Origin: an uncultured Parabacteroides sp.
GTDB taxonomy: Bacteria > Bacteroidota > Bacteroidia > Bacteroidales > Tannerellaceae
Reading direction: 5' to 3'
DNA: 14,811 nucleotides
NCBI GenBank assembly: GCA_900547435.1
Contig: URGO01000075.1
Location: forward strand, 1 to 14,811
Below are positions 7,116-13,747 of this stretch, piece by piece (the first letter of the stretch is position 1; the number at the start of each line of letters is the position of its first letter). The position numbers were made by a program, and so were the translations under genes. The notes beneath the pieces were generated by a model. The model did not search any database and was not told where the DNA came from. It worked only from the letters and a program-made list of their open reading frames with translations.

Positions 7116-7757
7116 ATGGAAAAACTGAAATCTACATTACCTAATATGCTCATCGTGTTGACGGGCATCTGCGTGATAGCCGGGGCTATTCTGGCCGCAG
7201 TAAATAACATGACGGCCGGCCCGATTGCCGAAGCCCAGGCGTTGGCTTTGGAGCAGGCTATCAAAGACGTAACTCCTGAATTCAATAACAAACCTTCGGA
7301 AGAGGCCTTTATGGCGGTTACTCCGGAAGGGGATTCTTTGAAAGTTTATCCGGCTAAGATGGACGGTGAGCTTGTGGGAGTTGCCGTAGAGAGTATAAAC
7401 AGGAACTATAAGGCTTTTAGCGGAGATATCAAAGTGGTGGTCGGTTTTGACGCGAATGGAAAAATCCTGAACTATTCCGTCCAGCAGCACTCGGAGACTC
7501 CGGGCCTAGGGGCTAAGATGCAGGACTGGTTCAGTGATGAGAACAAGCCAAAGCAGAACATCAAAGGCAGACAGATGCCGGAAAAGGGATTGTCGGTCTC
7601 AAAGGATGGCGGAGATGTGGATGCCATTACGGCCGCAACAATCACCAGCCGGGCATTCCTGGATGCGGTCAACCGGGCTTATAGCGCATTTATGAATACT
7701 GACGCGACGAGTAGCGCAACGTCAACTAATGAAGAAGGAGGAAACGACCATGAGTAA
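7116..7757 (+). CDS. rnfG: Rnf complex FMN-binding subunit RnfG
   Basis: A 213-residue subunit with one N-terminal membrane helix (about 9-30) and an extracytoplasmic FMN-binding domain of the RnfG/NqrC family. The ETPGLG motif (127-132) and the flavinylation segment DAITAATITS (169-178) are both present, and T175 is the expected covalent FMN site. The usual Gly of the S/T-G-A-T motif is Ala here (TAAT), a substitution I believe is tolerated. The C-terminal tail (about 192-213) is polar, rich in Ser, Thr and Glu, and probably disordered. The gene starts 1 nt after rnfD, and its stop codon is embedded in the first codons of rnfE, so expression of the three is coupled. Confidence 0.96.
   Translation: MEKLKSTLPNMLIVLTGICVIAGAILAAVNNMTAGPIAEAQALALEQAIKDVTPEFNNKPSEEAFMAVTPEGDSLKVYPAKMDGELVGVAVESINRNYKAFSGDIKVVVGFDANGKILNYSVQQHSETPGLGAKMQDWFSDENKPKQNIKGRQMPEKGLSVSKDGGDVDAITAATITSRAFLDAVNRAYSAFMNTDATSSATSTNEEGGNDHE
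7735..7741 (+). promoter_or_regulatory. Strong Shine-Dalgarno site for rnfE
   Basis: AAGGAGG lies inside the end of rnfG, 8 nt before the ATG at 7750. Such a perfect site is rare in Bacteroidetes and supports 7750, not the in-frame ATG at 7729, as the rnfE start. Confidence 0.75.
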
Positions 7758-8334
7758 TTGGAAAGTGCTTGTAAACGGATTGATAACCGAGAATCCGACG
7801 TTTGTATTGTTGTTGGGTATGTGCCCGACGCTGGGTACTACCTCTTCCGCGCTGAATGGCATGAGTATGGGACTTGCTACGATGTTCGTGCTGATTTGTT
7901 CCAACATGGCTATATCGGCGGTCAAGAAATTAGTGCCTGATTTGGTCCGTATTCCGGCCTATATTGTCATTATTGCTACCTTTGTGACGGTAGTCCAATT
8001 GTGTATGGAGGCTTATACGCCGGCGCTGTATGCCAGCTTGGGATTGTATATTCCGCTGATTGTGGTGAACTGTATCGTGTTGGGACGTGCCGAATCTTTT
8101 GCGGCAAAGAACGGTGTGGTCGCTTCCGGATTTGACGGATTGGGCATCGGCCTCGGATTTACGTTGGCGTTGACGTTGCTGGGCGCTTGCCGGGAAGCGT
8201 TGGGTACCGGTAAGATATTCGGTCTGACATTCATGCCGGAAGAATATGGCTCGCTGATATTTATCTTGGCTCCAGGTGCATTTATTGTACTGGGCTATCT
8301 GATTGCGATTGTAAACAAATTGCGTAAAGCATAA
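7750..8334 (+). CDS. rnfE: Rnf complex membrane subunit RnfE
   Basis: A 194-residue polytopic protein with about six membrane helices, homologous to NqrD and paralogous to RnfA. RnfA and RnfE form the membrane core of Rnf and, by homology with Nqr and solved Rnf structures, hold a shared Fe-S cluster in mid-membrane through two Cys from each. The matching residues here are C25 (in LLGMCPTLG) and C108 (in VVNCIVLG). The region between them includes RIPAYIVIIATFVTVVQL (67-84). I start at 7750 (MSNWKVLVNGL) because of the strong ribosome binding site and family length; the ATG at 7729 would only add a charged leader. Its first 8 nt overlap the end of rnfG (ATGAGTAA). rnfA follows 13 nt downstream. 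Confidence 0.96.
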   Translation: MSNWKVLVNGLITENPTFVLLLGMCPTLGTTSSALNGMSMGLATMFVLICSNMAISAVKKLVPDLVRIPAYIVIIATFVTVVQLCMEAYTPALYASLGLYIPLIVVNCIVLGRAESFAAKNGVVASGFDGLGIGLGFTLALTLLGACREALGTGKIFGLTFMPEEYGSLIFILAPGAFIVLGYLIAIVNKLRKA

Positions 8335-8347
8335 AATAGGGTAAGAT

Positions 8348-8923
8348 ATGGAATATATAATGATATTTATCGTTGCGGTATTTGTCAATAATGTCGTATT
8401 ATCGCAATTCTTGGGTATTTGTCCGTTCTTGGGAGTTTCCAAGAAGGTAGAGACTTCTATCGGTATGGGGGCGGCCGTGACGTTCGTATTGGCAATCTCG
8501 ACGATTGTCACCTATCTGATTCAGAAATTTGTCTTGGACCCGTTCGGATTGGGCTTCATGCAGACCATCAGCTTCATTCTGGTTATCGCGGCTTTGGTGC
8601 AGATGGTAGAAATTATCTTGAAGAAGGTGTCTCCGGCGTTATACCAGGCGTTGGGTATTTTCCTTCCGTTGATTACTACCAACTGTTGTGTGCTGGGTGT
8701 GGCTATCTTGGTTATCCAAAAAGATTATAATTTGTTGGAATCGGTAGTATATGCTATCTCTACAGCGCTTGGCTTTGCGTTGGCGTTGATTATCTTTGCC
8801 GGGATACGCGAGCAATTGGCTATGACCAATATCCCGAAAGGATTGCAGGGCACACCTATCGCATTGATTACCGCCGGTATGCTGGCAATGGCATTTATGG
8901 GCTTCTCAGGTATCGGATCTTAA
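8348..8923 (+). CDS. rnfA: Rnf complex membrane subunit RnfA
   Basis: A 191-residue protein of about six membrane helices, homologous to NqrE and paralogous to RnfE, with which it forms the inverted-topology core of Rnf. The conserved NNVVLSQFLGICPFLGVS (14-31) carries C25, and LITTNCCVLGVA (108-118) carries C113, the pair expected to bind the shared intramembrane Fe-S cluster; C114 is adjacent. The length is standard for the family. It is the last rnf gene. galE begins 36 nt after its stop, in a gap made of the same octamer repeats as the rnfC-rnfD gap, with no terminator seen. Confidence 0.97.
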   Translation: MEYIMIFIVAVFVNNVVLSQFLGICPFLGVSKKVETSIGMGAAVTFVLAISTIVTYLIQKFVLDPFGLGFMQTISFILVIAALVQMVEIILKKVSPALYQALGIFLPLITTNCCVLGVAILVIQKDYNLLESVVYAISTALGFALALIIFAGIREQLAMTNIPKGLQGTPIALITAGMLAMAFMGFSGIGS

Positions 8924-8953
8924 ACAAACTCAAGAACTCAAAAACTAAAATTT
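8922..8953. repeat. Short octamer repeat between rnfA and galE
   Basis: The gap reads in eight-base steps AAACAAAC, TCAAGAAC, TCAAAAAC, TAAAATTT. These are the same octamer type and orientation as the second half of the 6017-6128 array. There is no TAnnTTTG box, so I see no separate galE promoter here. Confidence 0.7.
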
Positions 8954-8959
8954 AATAGT

Positions 8960-10000
8960 ATGAAAAAGAAAATTTTGGTAGCAGGCGGAACCGGTTATAT
9001 CGGTTCACATACTACGGTGGAATTGCAACAAGCGGGGTATGATGTATTGATTATCGACGACTTGTCTAACTCCAACATCGAAGTGCTGGATGGCATCGAA
9101 CGCATTACAGGCATTCGTCCGGAATTTGTCAAATTGGATCTGAAGGATAAGGAAGGCGCCCGTAAGGCTCTGGAGGCTCATCCGGGCATAGAAGGTGTTA
9201 TCCTCTTTGCGGCAAGCAAGGCAGTAGGCGAATCGGTTCAACAACCCCTGAAGTATTATCGGAATAATATCACCACGTTGATTAATATCCTGGAACTGAT
9301 GCCCGAATTTAATATGAAAGGTATTGTGTTCTCCTCTTCTTGTACAGTGTATGGCCAGCCTGACCCGGAAAACCTTCCGGTAACGGAAAGCGCGCCCATC
9401 AAACCGGCTATGTCTCCGTACGGAAACACCAAGCAAATCAATGAAGAGATTATTCAGGATACGATTCATGCCGGTGCACCGTTCAAGAGCATCATTTTGC
9501 GTTACTTTAATCCGATTGGAGCCCATCCGTCGGCTGAAATCGGTGAATTGCCCAATGGCGTTCCGCAGAACCTGATTCCTTATCTGACGCAGACTGCTAT
9601 CGGCATCCGCAAAGAACTGAGCGTATTCGGGGATGATTATAACACCCCTGACGGTTCCTGCATCCGTGACTACATTAATATAGTTGATTTGGCCAAAGCT
9701 CATGTGATTGCCATGAACCGAATGCTGGAAAACAAGTCGGATGAAAAGGTTGAAATCTTCAACCTCGGAACAGGTACAGGCGTTTCTGTATTGGAATTAA
9801 TCAATACTTTCGAGAAAGCAACAGGCGTGAAGGTGCCGCATAAGATTGTAGGCCGTCGCGAAGGGGATATCGAAAAAGTTTGGGCAAATCCGGAAAAAGC
9901 CAACAAGGTCTTGGGATGGAAAGCCGTCGAGACTTTGGATGACACGCTGAAATCTGCTTGGAACTGGCAAGTGAAACTCCGCGAAAGAGGAATACAATAA
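8960..10000 (+). CDS. galE: UDP-glucose 4-epimerase
   Basis: A 346-residue extended short-chain dehydrogenase that interconverts UDP-glucose and UDP-galactose (Leloir pathway; source of UDP-galactose for surface glycans), cytoplasmic. The Rossmann NAD-binding motif GGTGYIG is at 9-15, followed by DDLSNS (33-38), which contacts the cofactor. SSSCTVYG (125-132) supplies the catalytic Ser, likely S127, and SPYGNTK (152-158) supplies the catalytic Y154 and K158. RYFNPIGAHPS and the GDDYNTPDGSCIRDYI segment are classic GalE signatures. The length fits the family (about 340). It lies 36 nt after rnfA without a visible promoter and ends in a strong terminator, so it is probably co-transcribed with rnf, although a weak promoter cannot be excluded. 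Confidence 0.97.
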   Translation: MKKKILVAGGTGYIGSHTTVELQQAGYDVLIIDDLSNSNIEVLDGIERITGIRPEFVKLDLKDKEGARKALEAHPGIEGVILFAASKAVGESVQQPLKYYRNNITTLINILELMPEFNMKGIVFSSSCTVYGQPDPENLPVTESAPIKPAMSPYGNTKQINEEIIQDTIHAGAPFKSIILRYFNPIGAHPSAEIGELPNGVPQNLIPYLTQTAIGIRKELSVFGDDYNTPDGSCIRDYINIVDLAKAHVIAMNRMLENKSDEKVEIFNLGTGTGVSVLELINTFEKATGVKVPHKIVGRREGDIEKVWANPEKANKVLGWKAVETLDDTLKSAWNWQVKLRERGIQ

Positions 10001-10023
10001 AGTCTATGGCAGATAAGGCCTTA

Positions 10024-10049
10024 GTTGACAAGGAAACACGTTGACAAGG
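10024..10049 (+). repeat. Tandem GTTGACAAGG copies after galE
   Basis: GTTGACAAGG occurs at 10024-10033 and again at 10040-10049. A variant, GTTGATAAGG (10093-10102), forms the 5' arm of the terminator. All three can pair with the single CCTTGTCAAC at 10114-10123, and the first two match it perfectly. Confidence 0.75.
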
Positions 10050-10087
10050 GCTATTAAGGGCGCAAGATTTTGTCGTCTTAAAACAAA

Positions 10088-10138
10088 AACGGGTTGATAA
10101 GGGGATGGTAAATCCTTGTCAACTCGTTTTCTTTTGCC
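10088..10138 (+). terminator. Rho-independent terminator after galE
   Basis: The arm at 10088-10102 (AACGGGTTGATAAGG) pairs with 10114-10128 (CCTTGTCAACTCGTT): 13 Watson-Crick pairs and two G-U or A-C positions, with an 11-nt loop, followed by TTTTCTTTT. A-rich sequence before the stem mirrors the T-rich sequence after it, so it may also work on the other strand. It closes the rnf-galE unit. Confidence 0.85.
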
Positions 10139-10155
10139 TTTATCCGCAATTTATC

Positions 10156-10186
10156 TTGCAGATTTTAATTCGATGAATTATATTTG
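10156..10186 (+). promoter_or_regulatory. Bacteroidetes-type promoter for the lipoprotein operon
   Basis: The -7 box TATATTTG at 10179-10186 matches TAnnTTTG exactly, with TTG at 10156-10158 and a 20-nt spacer. It sits just after the galE terminator and 31 nt before the lipoprotein ATG. The short leader includes a run of nine A. Confidence 0.82.
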
Positions 10187-10217
10187 CTGGCATGAATATT
10201 TAACAAAAAAAAACACC

Positions 10218-11366
10218 ATGAAAGAGAAATTTGTTTCTGTATTTGCTTTGTTGGCCATGATGCTGGCCGGTTGTGCCGGAGGTGGTCAGCCTCAGAATGA
10301 TGCGTGTATCACGGTAGATGTTACGACCGATTACCCGGAGAAAGAATTGTATATACAAGATATAGCGGATGTGGAGTATGTTCCGTTGGAAACAACCGAT
10401 ACATTCATCACCCACGGAGTGGTGAAGAGTATCAGCAAGAACCTGATTGTTACCACCAATTGGGGTGGGAGCGGGGATATCTTCCTTTTCGACCGGGCTA
10501 CGGGAAAAGGTATTCGCAAGATTAACCACAAAGGGCAGAGCGGACAGGAGTATGTTTCCGCTACGGAGGTCTTGCCGGACGAAGAACGGAACGAATTGTT
10601 TGTCTTAGATTATTCAGCCCGGAAGATTCTGGTCTATGATTTGGAAGGCAGCTTCAAACGTTCTTTCAAAACCCTCGATTCTACCTATTATTCGAATGTA
10701 TTCCATTACGACAAGGAGCACTTGCTTTGCTATAAGCAACCTGCTGAGGGGGACAATGAGCGGGCCTCGCATATCTTGATTTCCAAAGAGGATGGAAATT
10801 TGGTAAAAGAGATATCGATTCCATTCCGGAAACTGGCAACACCGGTATTTACTCAAGGCGAATTGAGCATAACTCCCCTTTATTACCTGACTGTCCCCAC
10901 GCAAGAGGACTATATTCTGACCAAGACATCGGCCGATACCATCTACCGATATACATCAAACGGAGCATTGGCTCCTTTCATCGCCCGTACTCCTTCTATT
11001 CATGAGATGGAAACGCAGGTTTTTCTTTATCCGACCCTGGTAACAGACCGCTATATCTTTATGCGGACACAAAAGAAAGAGGTGGATTTGAAAACCTTCA
11101 AGAGATTTCCCTCTACCGATCTGGTGTACGACAAGCAGGATAACTCTATCTCTCAATCCAAACTTTGTTTCCGGGATTTTGAAGACAAGTGGGTCGATCT
11201 CAGTACTCAACCTTTGAATCCGGAAGTTCCTTTTTGCCAGTCTTTAGCCGCGGACGAATTGGTGGAAGCCAATCAAAATGGGAAATTGCAGGGGAAATTG
11301 AAAGAGATTGCCGATAAGATGGACGAAGAGGATAATCCGGTCATCGCGATTATCAGGAGCAAATAA
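10218..11366 (+). CDS. 6-bladed beta-propeller lipoprotein
   Basis: A 382-residue predicted lipoprotein. The signal peptide ends in the lipobox LAGC, with C19 as the lipidated residue. The rest is beta-strand-rich and matches the Bacteroidales 6-bladed beta-propeller family (BF4221-like), with blade-type repeats such as DIFLFDRATGKGIRKINHKGQSGQEY and ELFVLDYSARKILVYDLEGSFKRSF (about 80-155) and an early DVEYVPLETTDT segment typical of the family. It is probably anchored in the outer membrane. The molecular function of the family is unknown. The frame extends upstream to a TTG at 10116, but that would place the start inside the terminator and before the promoter, so the ATG at 10218 is the start. 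It leads a unit with a glycosyltransferase and a DUF4922 protein. Confidence 0.9.
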   Translation: MKEKFVSVFALLAMMLAGCAGGGQPQNDACITVDVTTDYPEKELYIQDIADVEYVPLETTDTFITHGVVKSISKNLIVTTNWGGSGDIFLFDRATGKGIRKINHKGQSGQEYVSATEVLPDEERNELFVLDYSARKILVYDLEGSFKRSFKTLDSTYYSNVFHYDKEHLLCYKQPAEGDNERASHILISKEDGNLVKEISIPFRKLATPVFTQGELSITPLYYLTVPTQEDYILTKTSADTIYRYTSNGALAPFIARTPSIHEMETQVFLYPTLVTDRYIFMRTQKKEVDLKTFKRFPSTDLVYDKQDNSISQSKLCFRDFEDKWVDLSTQPLNPEVPFCQSLAADELVEANQNGKLQGKLKEIADKMDEEDNPVIAIIRSK

Positions 11367-11410
11367 GGGGTATTGTTTTGAAAAGACCGGGGAAAAGAAA
11401 GAAATACCCG
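11367..11410 (+). other. Hairpin between lipoprotein and glycosyltransferase genes
   Basis: GGGTATT at 11368-11374 is the exact reverse complement of AATACCC at 11403-11409, with a 28-nt loop. No T-run follows, so it does not look like a terminator. It might stabilise or process the message between the two genes, or be chance. Confidence 0.4.
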
Positions 11411-11428
11411 AATTGTAAAAGAATCATC

Positions 11429-12763
11429 ATGGAAAAGATTTCCAAACAAATAATCTCTCTCCTTCGTCCCGATAGCAGGGAAATGGAACGGATAGCGTCT
11501 ATGGCGGATACCCGATATATCTTATTGCAGATAACTGACGAAGAGATTGAATTGGGGCAATTCGCCGAGGAACGCCTTTATGCTATTGCCGAGATGACGC
11601 AAGCAGGTATAGTCTATGCGGATTATTGGGAAGAAAAGGCGGGAGAACTGCTCCCGCATCCCTTGATTGATTATCAAGAGGGGAGCTTGCGAAACGATTT
11701 CGATTTTGGGAAGCTGCTTTTTATCCGTACTTCTGCCTTGAAGAAAGCCGTCCGGCAGGCAAGCGGCGTTTATAATCATGCGGGGCTTTACGATGTCCGG
11801 CTGAATATCTCCCGTGCTTATCCTATCGTACATGTCAATGAATACCTTTATACGGCCAAGGAAAAAGATACCCGGAGCAGCGGACAAAAGCTGTTTGACT
11901 ATGTAGACCCCAGAAACCGGGAGGTGCAGAAGGAAATGGAACGGGCCTGCACCGCATACCTGAAAGCTATCGGGGCTTACCTGAAACCGGAGTTCGCCAA
12001 AGTGGATTTTACGGAAGAGCTCTTTCCCGTAGAAGCCTCTGTCATTATCCCGGTCCGGAATCGGGTAAAGACCATTGAAGATGCCATCCGGTCGGTTCTG
12101 AATCAGGAAACTTCATTCCCTTTCAATTTGATTATCATAGACAATCATTCGACCGATGGGACAAGCGAACGCATCCGGAAGTATGCGGATGGGGGAAAGG
12201 TGATTCATCTATTGCCGGAACGTACCGATTTGGGTATCGGTGGATGCTGGAACGTGGGGATTCATCATCCGAAATGCGGCAAGTTCGCCATCCAGTTGGA
12301 TAGCGATGATGTGTATAGCGGCAATTCGACTCTGCAAAAGATAGTCGATGTCTTTTATGCGCAACAATGCGGCATGGTGATCGGGAGCTACCGGATGACT
12401 AATTTTCAAATGGAAGAGATTCCGCCGGGAGTCATCGACCATAAAGAATGGACGCCCGATAACGGACGGAACAATGCTCTGCGAATTAACGGACTGGGGG
12501 CTCCCCGTGCTTTTTATACACCGCTGATCCGACGGATTAACTTCCCGAACAGCAGTTATGGGGAGGATTATGCGGTAGGGCTCCGACTCAGTAGGGATTA
12601 TCAGATTGGGAGAATTTATGAGGTGCTTTACCTGTGCCGCCGGTGGGAGGACAACTCGGATGCTTCGCTTAGTATCGAACAGACCAACCGGAACAATCTC
12701 TATAAAGACCGTTTGCGGACATGGGAGCTGAAAGCCCGTATCTTAAAAAACAAAGGGGAATGA
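11429..12763 (+). CDS. Two-part family 2 glycosyltransferase
   Basis: A 444-residue protein. The C-terminal part (about 203-420) is a GT-A, family 2 glycosyltransferase: EASVIIPVRNR (202-212), IIDNHSTDGT (236-245), the metal-binding QLDSDD (289-294) and a GED acidic motif (378-380) that likely includes the catalytic base. It would transfer a sugar from a nucleotide donor to an unknown acceptor in the cytoplasm. The N-terminal part (about 25-150) looks like a second, incomplete GT-A half (RYILLQITDEE, GIVYADYWEE, then DYQEGSLRNDFDFG) without a DxD motif, so it is probably not catalytic. There are no membrane helices. The frame opens earlier at a TTG (11378), but the ATG at 11429 (MEKISKQ) is the natural start. 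The stop overlaps the next start as ATGA. Confidence 0.85.
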   Translation: MEKISKQIISLLRPDSREMERIASMADTRYILLQITDEEIELGQFAEERLYAIAEMTQAGIVYADYWEEKAGELLPHPLIDYQEGSLRNDFDFGKLLFIRTSALKKAVRQASGVYNHAGLYDVRLNISRAYPIVHVNEYLYTAKEKDTRSSGQKLFDYVDPRNREVQKEMERACTAYLKAIGAYLKPEFAKVDFTEELFPVEASVIIPVRNRVKTIEDAIRSVLNQETSFPFNLIIIDNHSTDGTSERIRKYADGGKVIHLLPERTDLGIGGCWNVGIHHPKCGKFAIQLDSDDVYSGNSTLQKIVDVFYAQQCGMVIGSYRMTNFQMEEIPPGVIDHKEWTPDNGRNNALRINGLGAPRAFYTPLIRRINFPNSSYGEDYAVGLRLSRDYQIGRIYEVLYLCRRWEDNSDASLSIEQTNRNNLYKDRLRTWELKARILKNKGE

Positions 12764-13734
12764 GCGCATTGCAGGAAGAGGTCAAAGCGATGTTGGGCAG
12801 GCAATTCCAATCATGGGATTTGGCTGCCGGGAATTATCGGGCGTTGGAACAGGTCTTGGTAAAGGATTTCGACGTGTCCGGGATACGGATAAGGGCACAG
12901 TTCAATCCGGCACGCATCATCTCTTCGGGAGCTAAGGTGGATAGCCATTCCATCCGGCAACGGAGGTGCTTCCTTAGTCCGGAGCATTTGCCCGAAAACC
13001 AGTTGCATGTCCCGTTTGGGAGGTATTGGATTCTTTGTAATCCTTATCCCATCTTCCGGGAGCATCTGACGATTCCGGCTATTGTCCATGCGCCTCAGGA
13101 GATTCAGACACGAATAGACGATTTTCTGCTTCTTGCCCGGCAATTGCCCGGTTTCACGCTTTTCTATAACGGACCAAAGTGTGGGGCATCGGCTCCGGAC
13201 CATGCTCATTTTCAGGCGGCTCCTTTTGGTATCATGCCTATGGACAAGGATATAGACTCTTTCCTGAAATTGGTTTATCAGGAGGGGAATAGCCGATTAT
13301 TCCTATTGACGCATTACCTGAGAAATGGGCTCGTGATTGAGTCTGATGCTCCGGAAGAAGTGGCGTGTCTTTTCCATCTTATCTGTCAATCGGCGCGGCC
13401 GGACCAAGAGAATACAGAACCGATGATGAATCTGTTCGTCCATTTCCGCGAATCCGTTTGGAGGCTGGTTATTATCTTCCGGAAAAAACATCGCCCCTGG
13501 CAATACGAAGCAAACGATGAGCACCGTTTTCTGTCCAGTCCGGGTGCAGCCGATATAGGCGGGTTGTTTGTTACCGTCCGGAAAGAGGATTTCGAATGCG
13601 TGAACGAGAGCTTGCTCCGAAATATCTTCGGACAGGTTTGTCTATCCGATAATGAGATAAACGAACTCTTTCAGAATTTCGTTCGTTTACAAAAAAAATC
13701 ACTATCTTTGCAAGCAAAAACTTTCATCCAGTAA
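12760..13734 (+). CDS. DUF4922 protein, HIT/GalT-like nucleotidyltransferase or phosphorylase (predicted)
   Basis: A 324-residue protein of the family I recognise as DUF4922, common in Bacteroidales. Its sequence has the layout of GalT/Ap4A-phosphorylase-like HIT enzymes. QFNPAR (47-52) comes first, then NPYPIFREHLTIP (94-106), like the substrate-holding NP-x-NHLL-x-P segment. YNGPKCGASAPDHAHFQ (136-152) is the HxHxQ active site, with H148 or H150 the likely nucleophile and Q152. HRPWQYEA (244-251) is also well conserved in appearance. It may therefore transfer or release a nucleotide from a nucleotide-sugar or dinucleotide; the substrate is unknown. The ATG at 12760 overlaps the glycosyltransferase stop (ATGA) and follows AGGGGA. 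An in-frame ATG at 12721 would add 13 residues and a longer overlap. A guaB promoter box lies within its last codons. Confidence 0.82.
   Translation: MSALQEEVKAMLGRQFQSWDLAAGNYRALEQVLVKDFDVSGIRIRAQFNPARIISSGAKVDSHSIRQRRCFLSPEHLPENQLHVPFGRYWILCNPYPIFREHLTIPAIVHAPQEIQTRIDDFLLLARQLPGFTLFYNGPKCGASAPDHAHFQAAPFGIMPMDKDIDSFLKLVYQEGNSRLFLLTHYLRNGLVIESDAPEEVACLFHLICQSARPDQENTEPMMNLFVHFRESVWRLVIIFRKKHRPWQYEANDEHRFLSSPGAADIGGLFVTVRKEDFECVNESLLRNIFGQVCLSDNEINELFQNFVRLQKKSLSLQAKTFIQ
13703..13710 (+). promoter_or_regulatory. -7 promoter box for guaB inside the DUF4922 gene
   Basis: TATCTTTG at 13703-13710 matches TAnnTTTG exactly, followed by C as often seen. The -33 region is weaker (TTTCGTT around 13677-13683). 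Transcription would start near 13716, about 30 nt before the guaB ATG and still inside the DUF4922 coding sequence. Confidence 0.75.
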
Positions 13735-13747
13735 ATAATAAAATCTT

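Noticed and set aside
7729..7749. Earlier in-frame ATG for rnfE
   Set aside because: The 7 extra codons contain the strong ribosome binding site for the ATG at 7750 and would add a charged leader absent from the family.
9005..9703. Long open frame on the minus strand (232 codons) opposite galE, and similar ones opposite rnfC, rnfD and rnfE
   Set aside because: The + strand genes have clear motifs throughout. The minus-strand translations are rich in Arg, His, Gln and Cys, with no recognisable domain, as expected from the codon pattern of the opposite gene.
11367..11410. Hairpin after the lipoprotein gene as a terminator
   Set aside because: Only 7 bp, a 28-nt loop and no T-run. The next gene follows closely and has no promoter box, so readthrough is expected.
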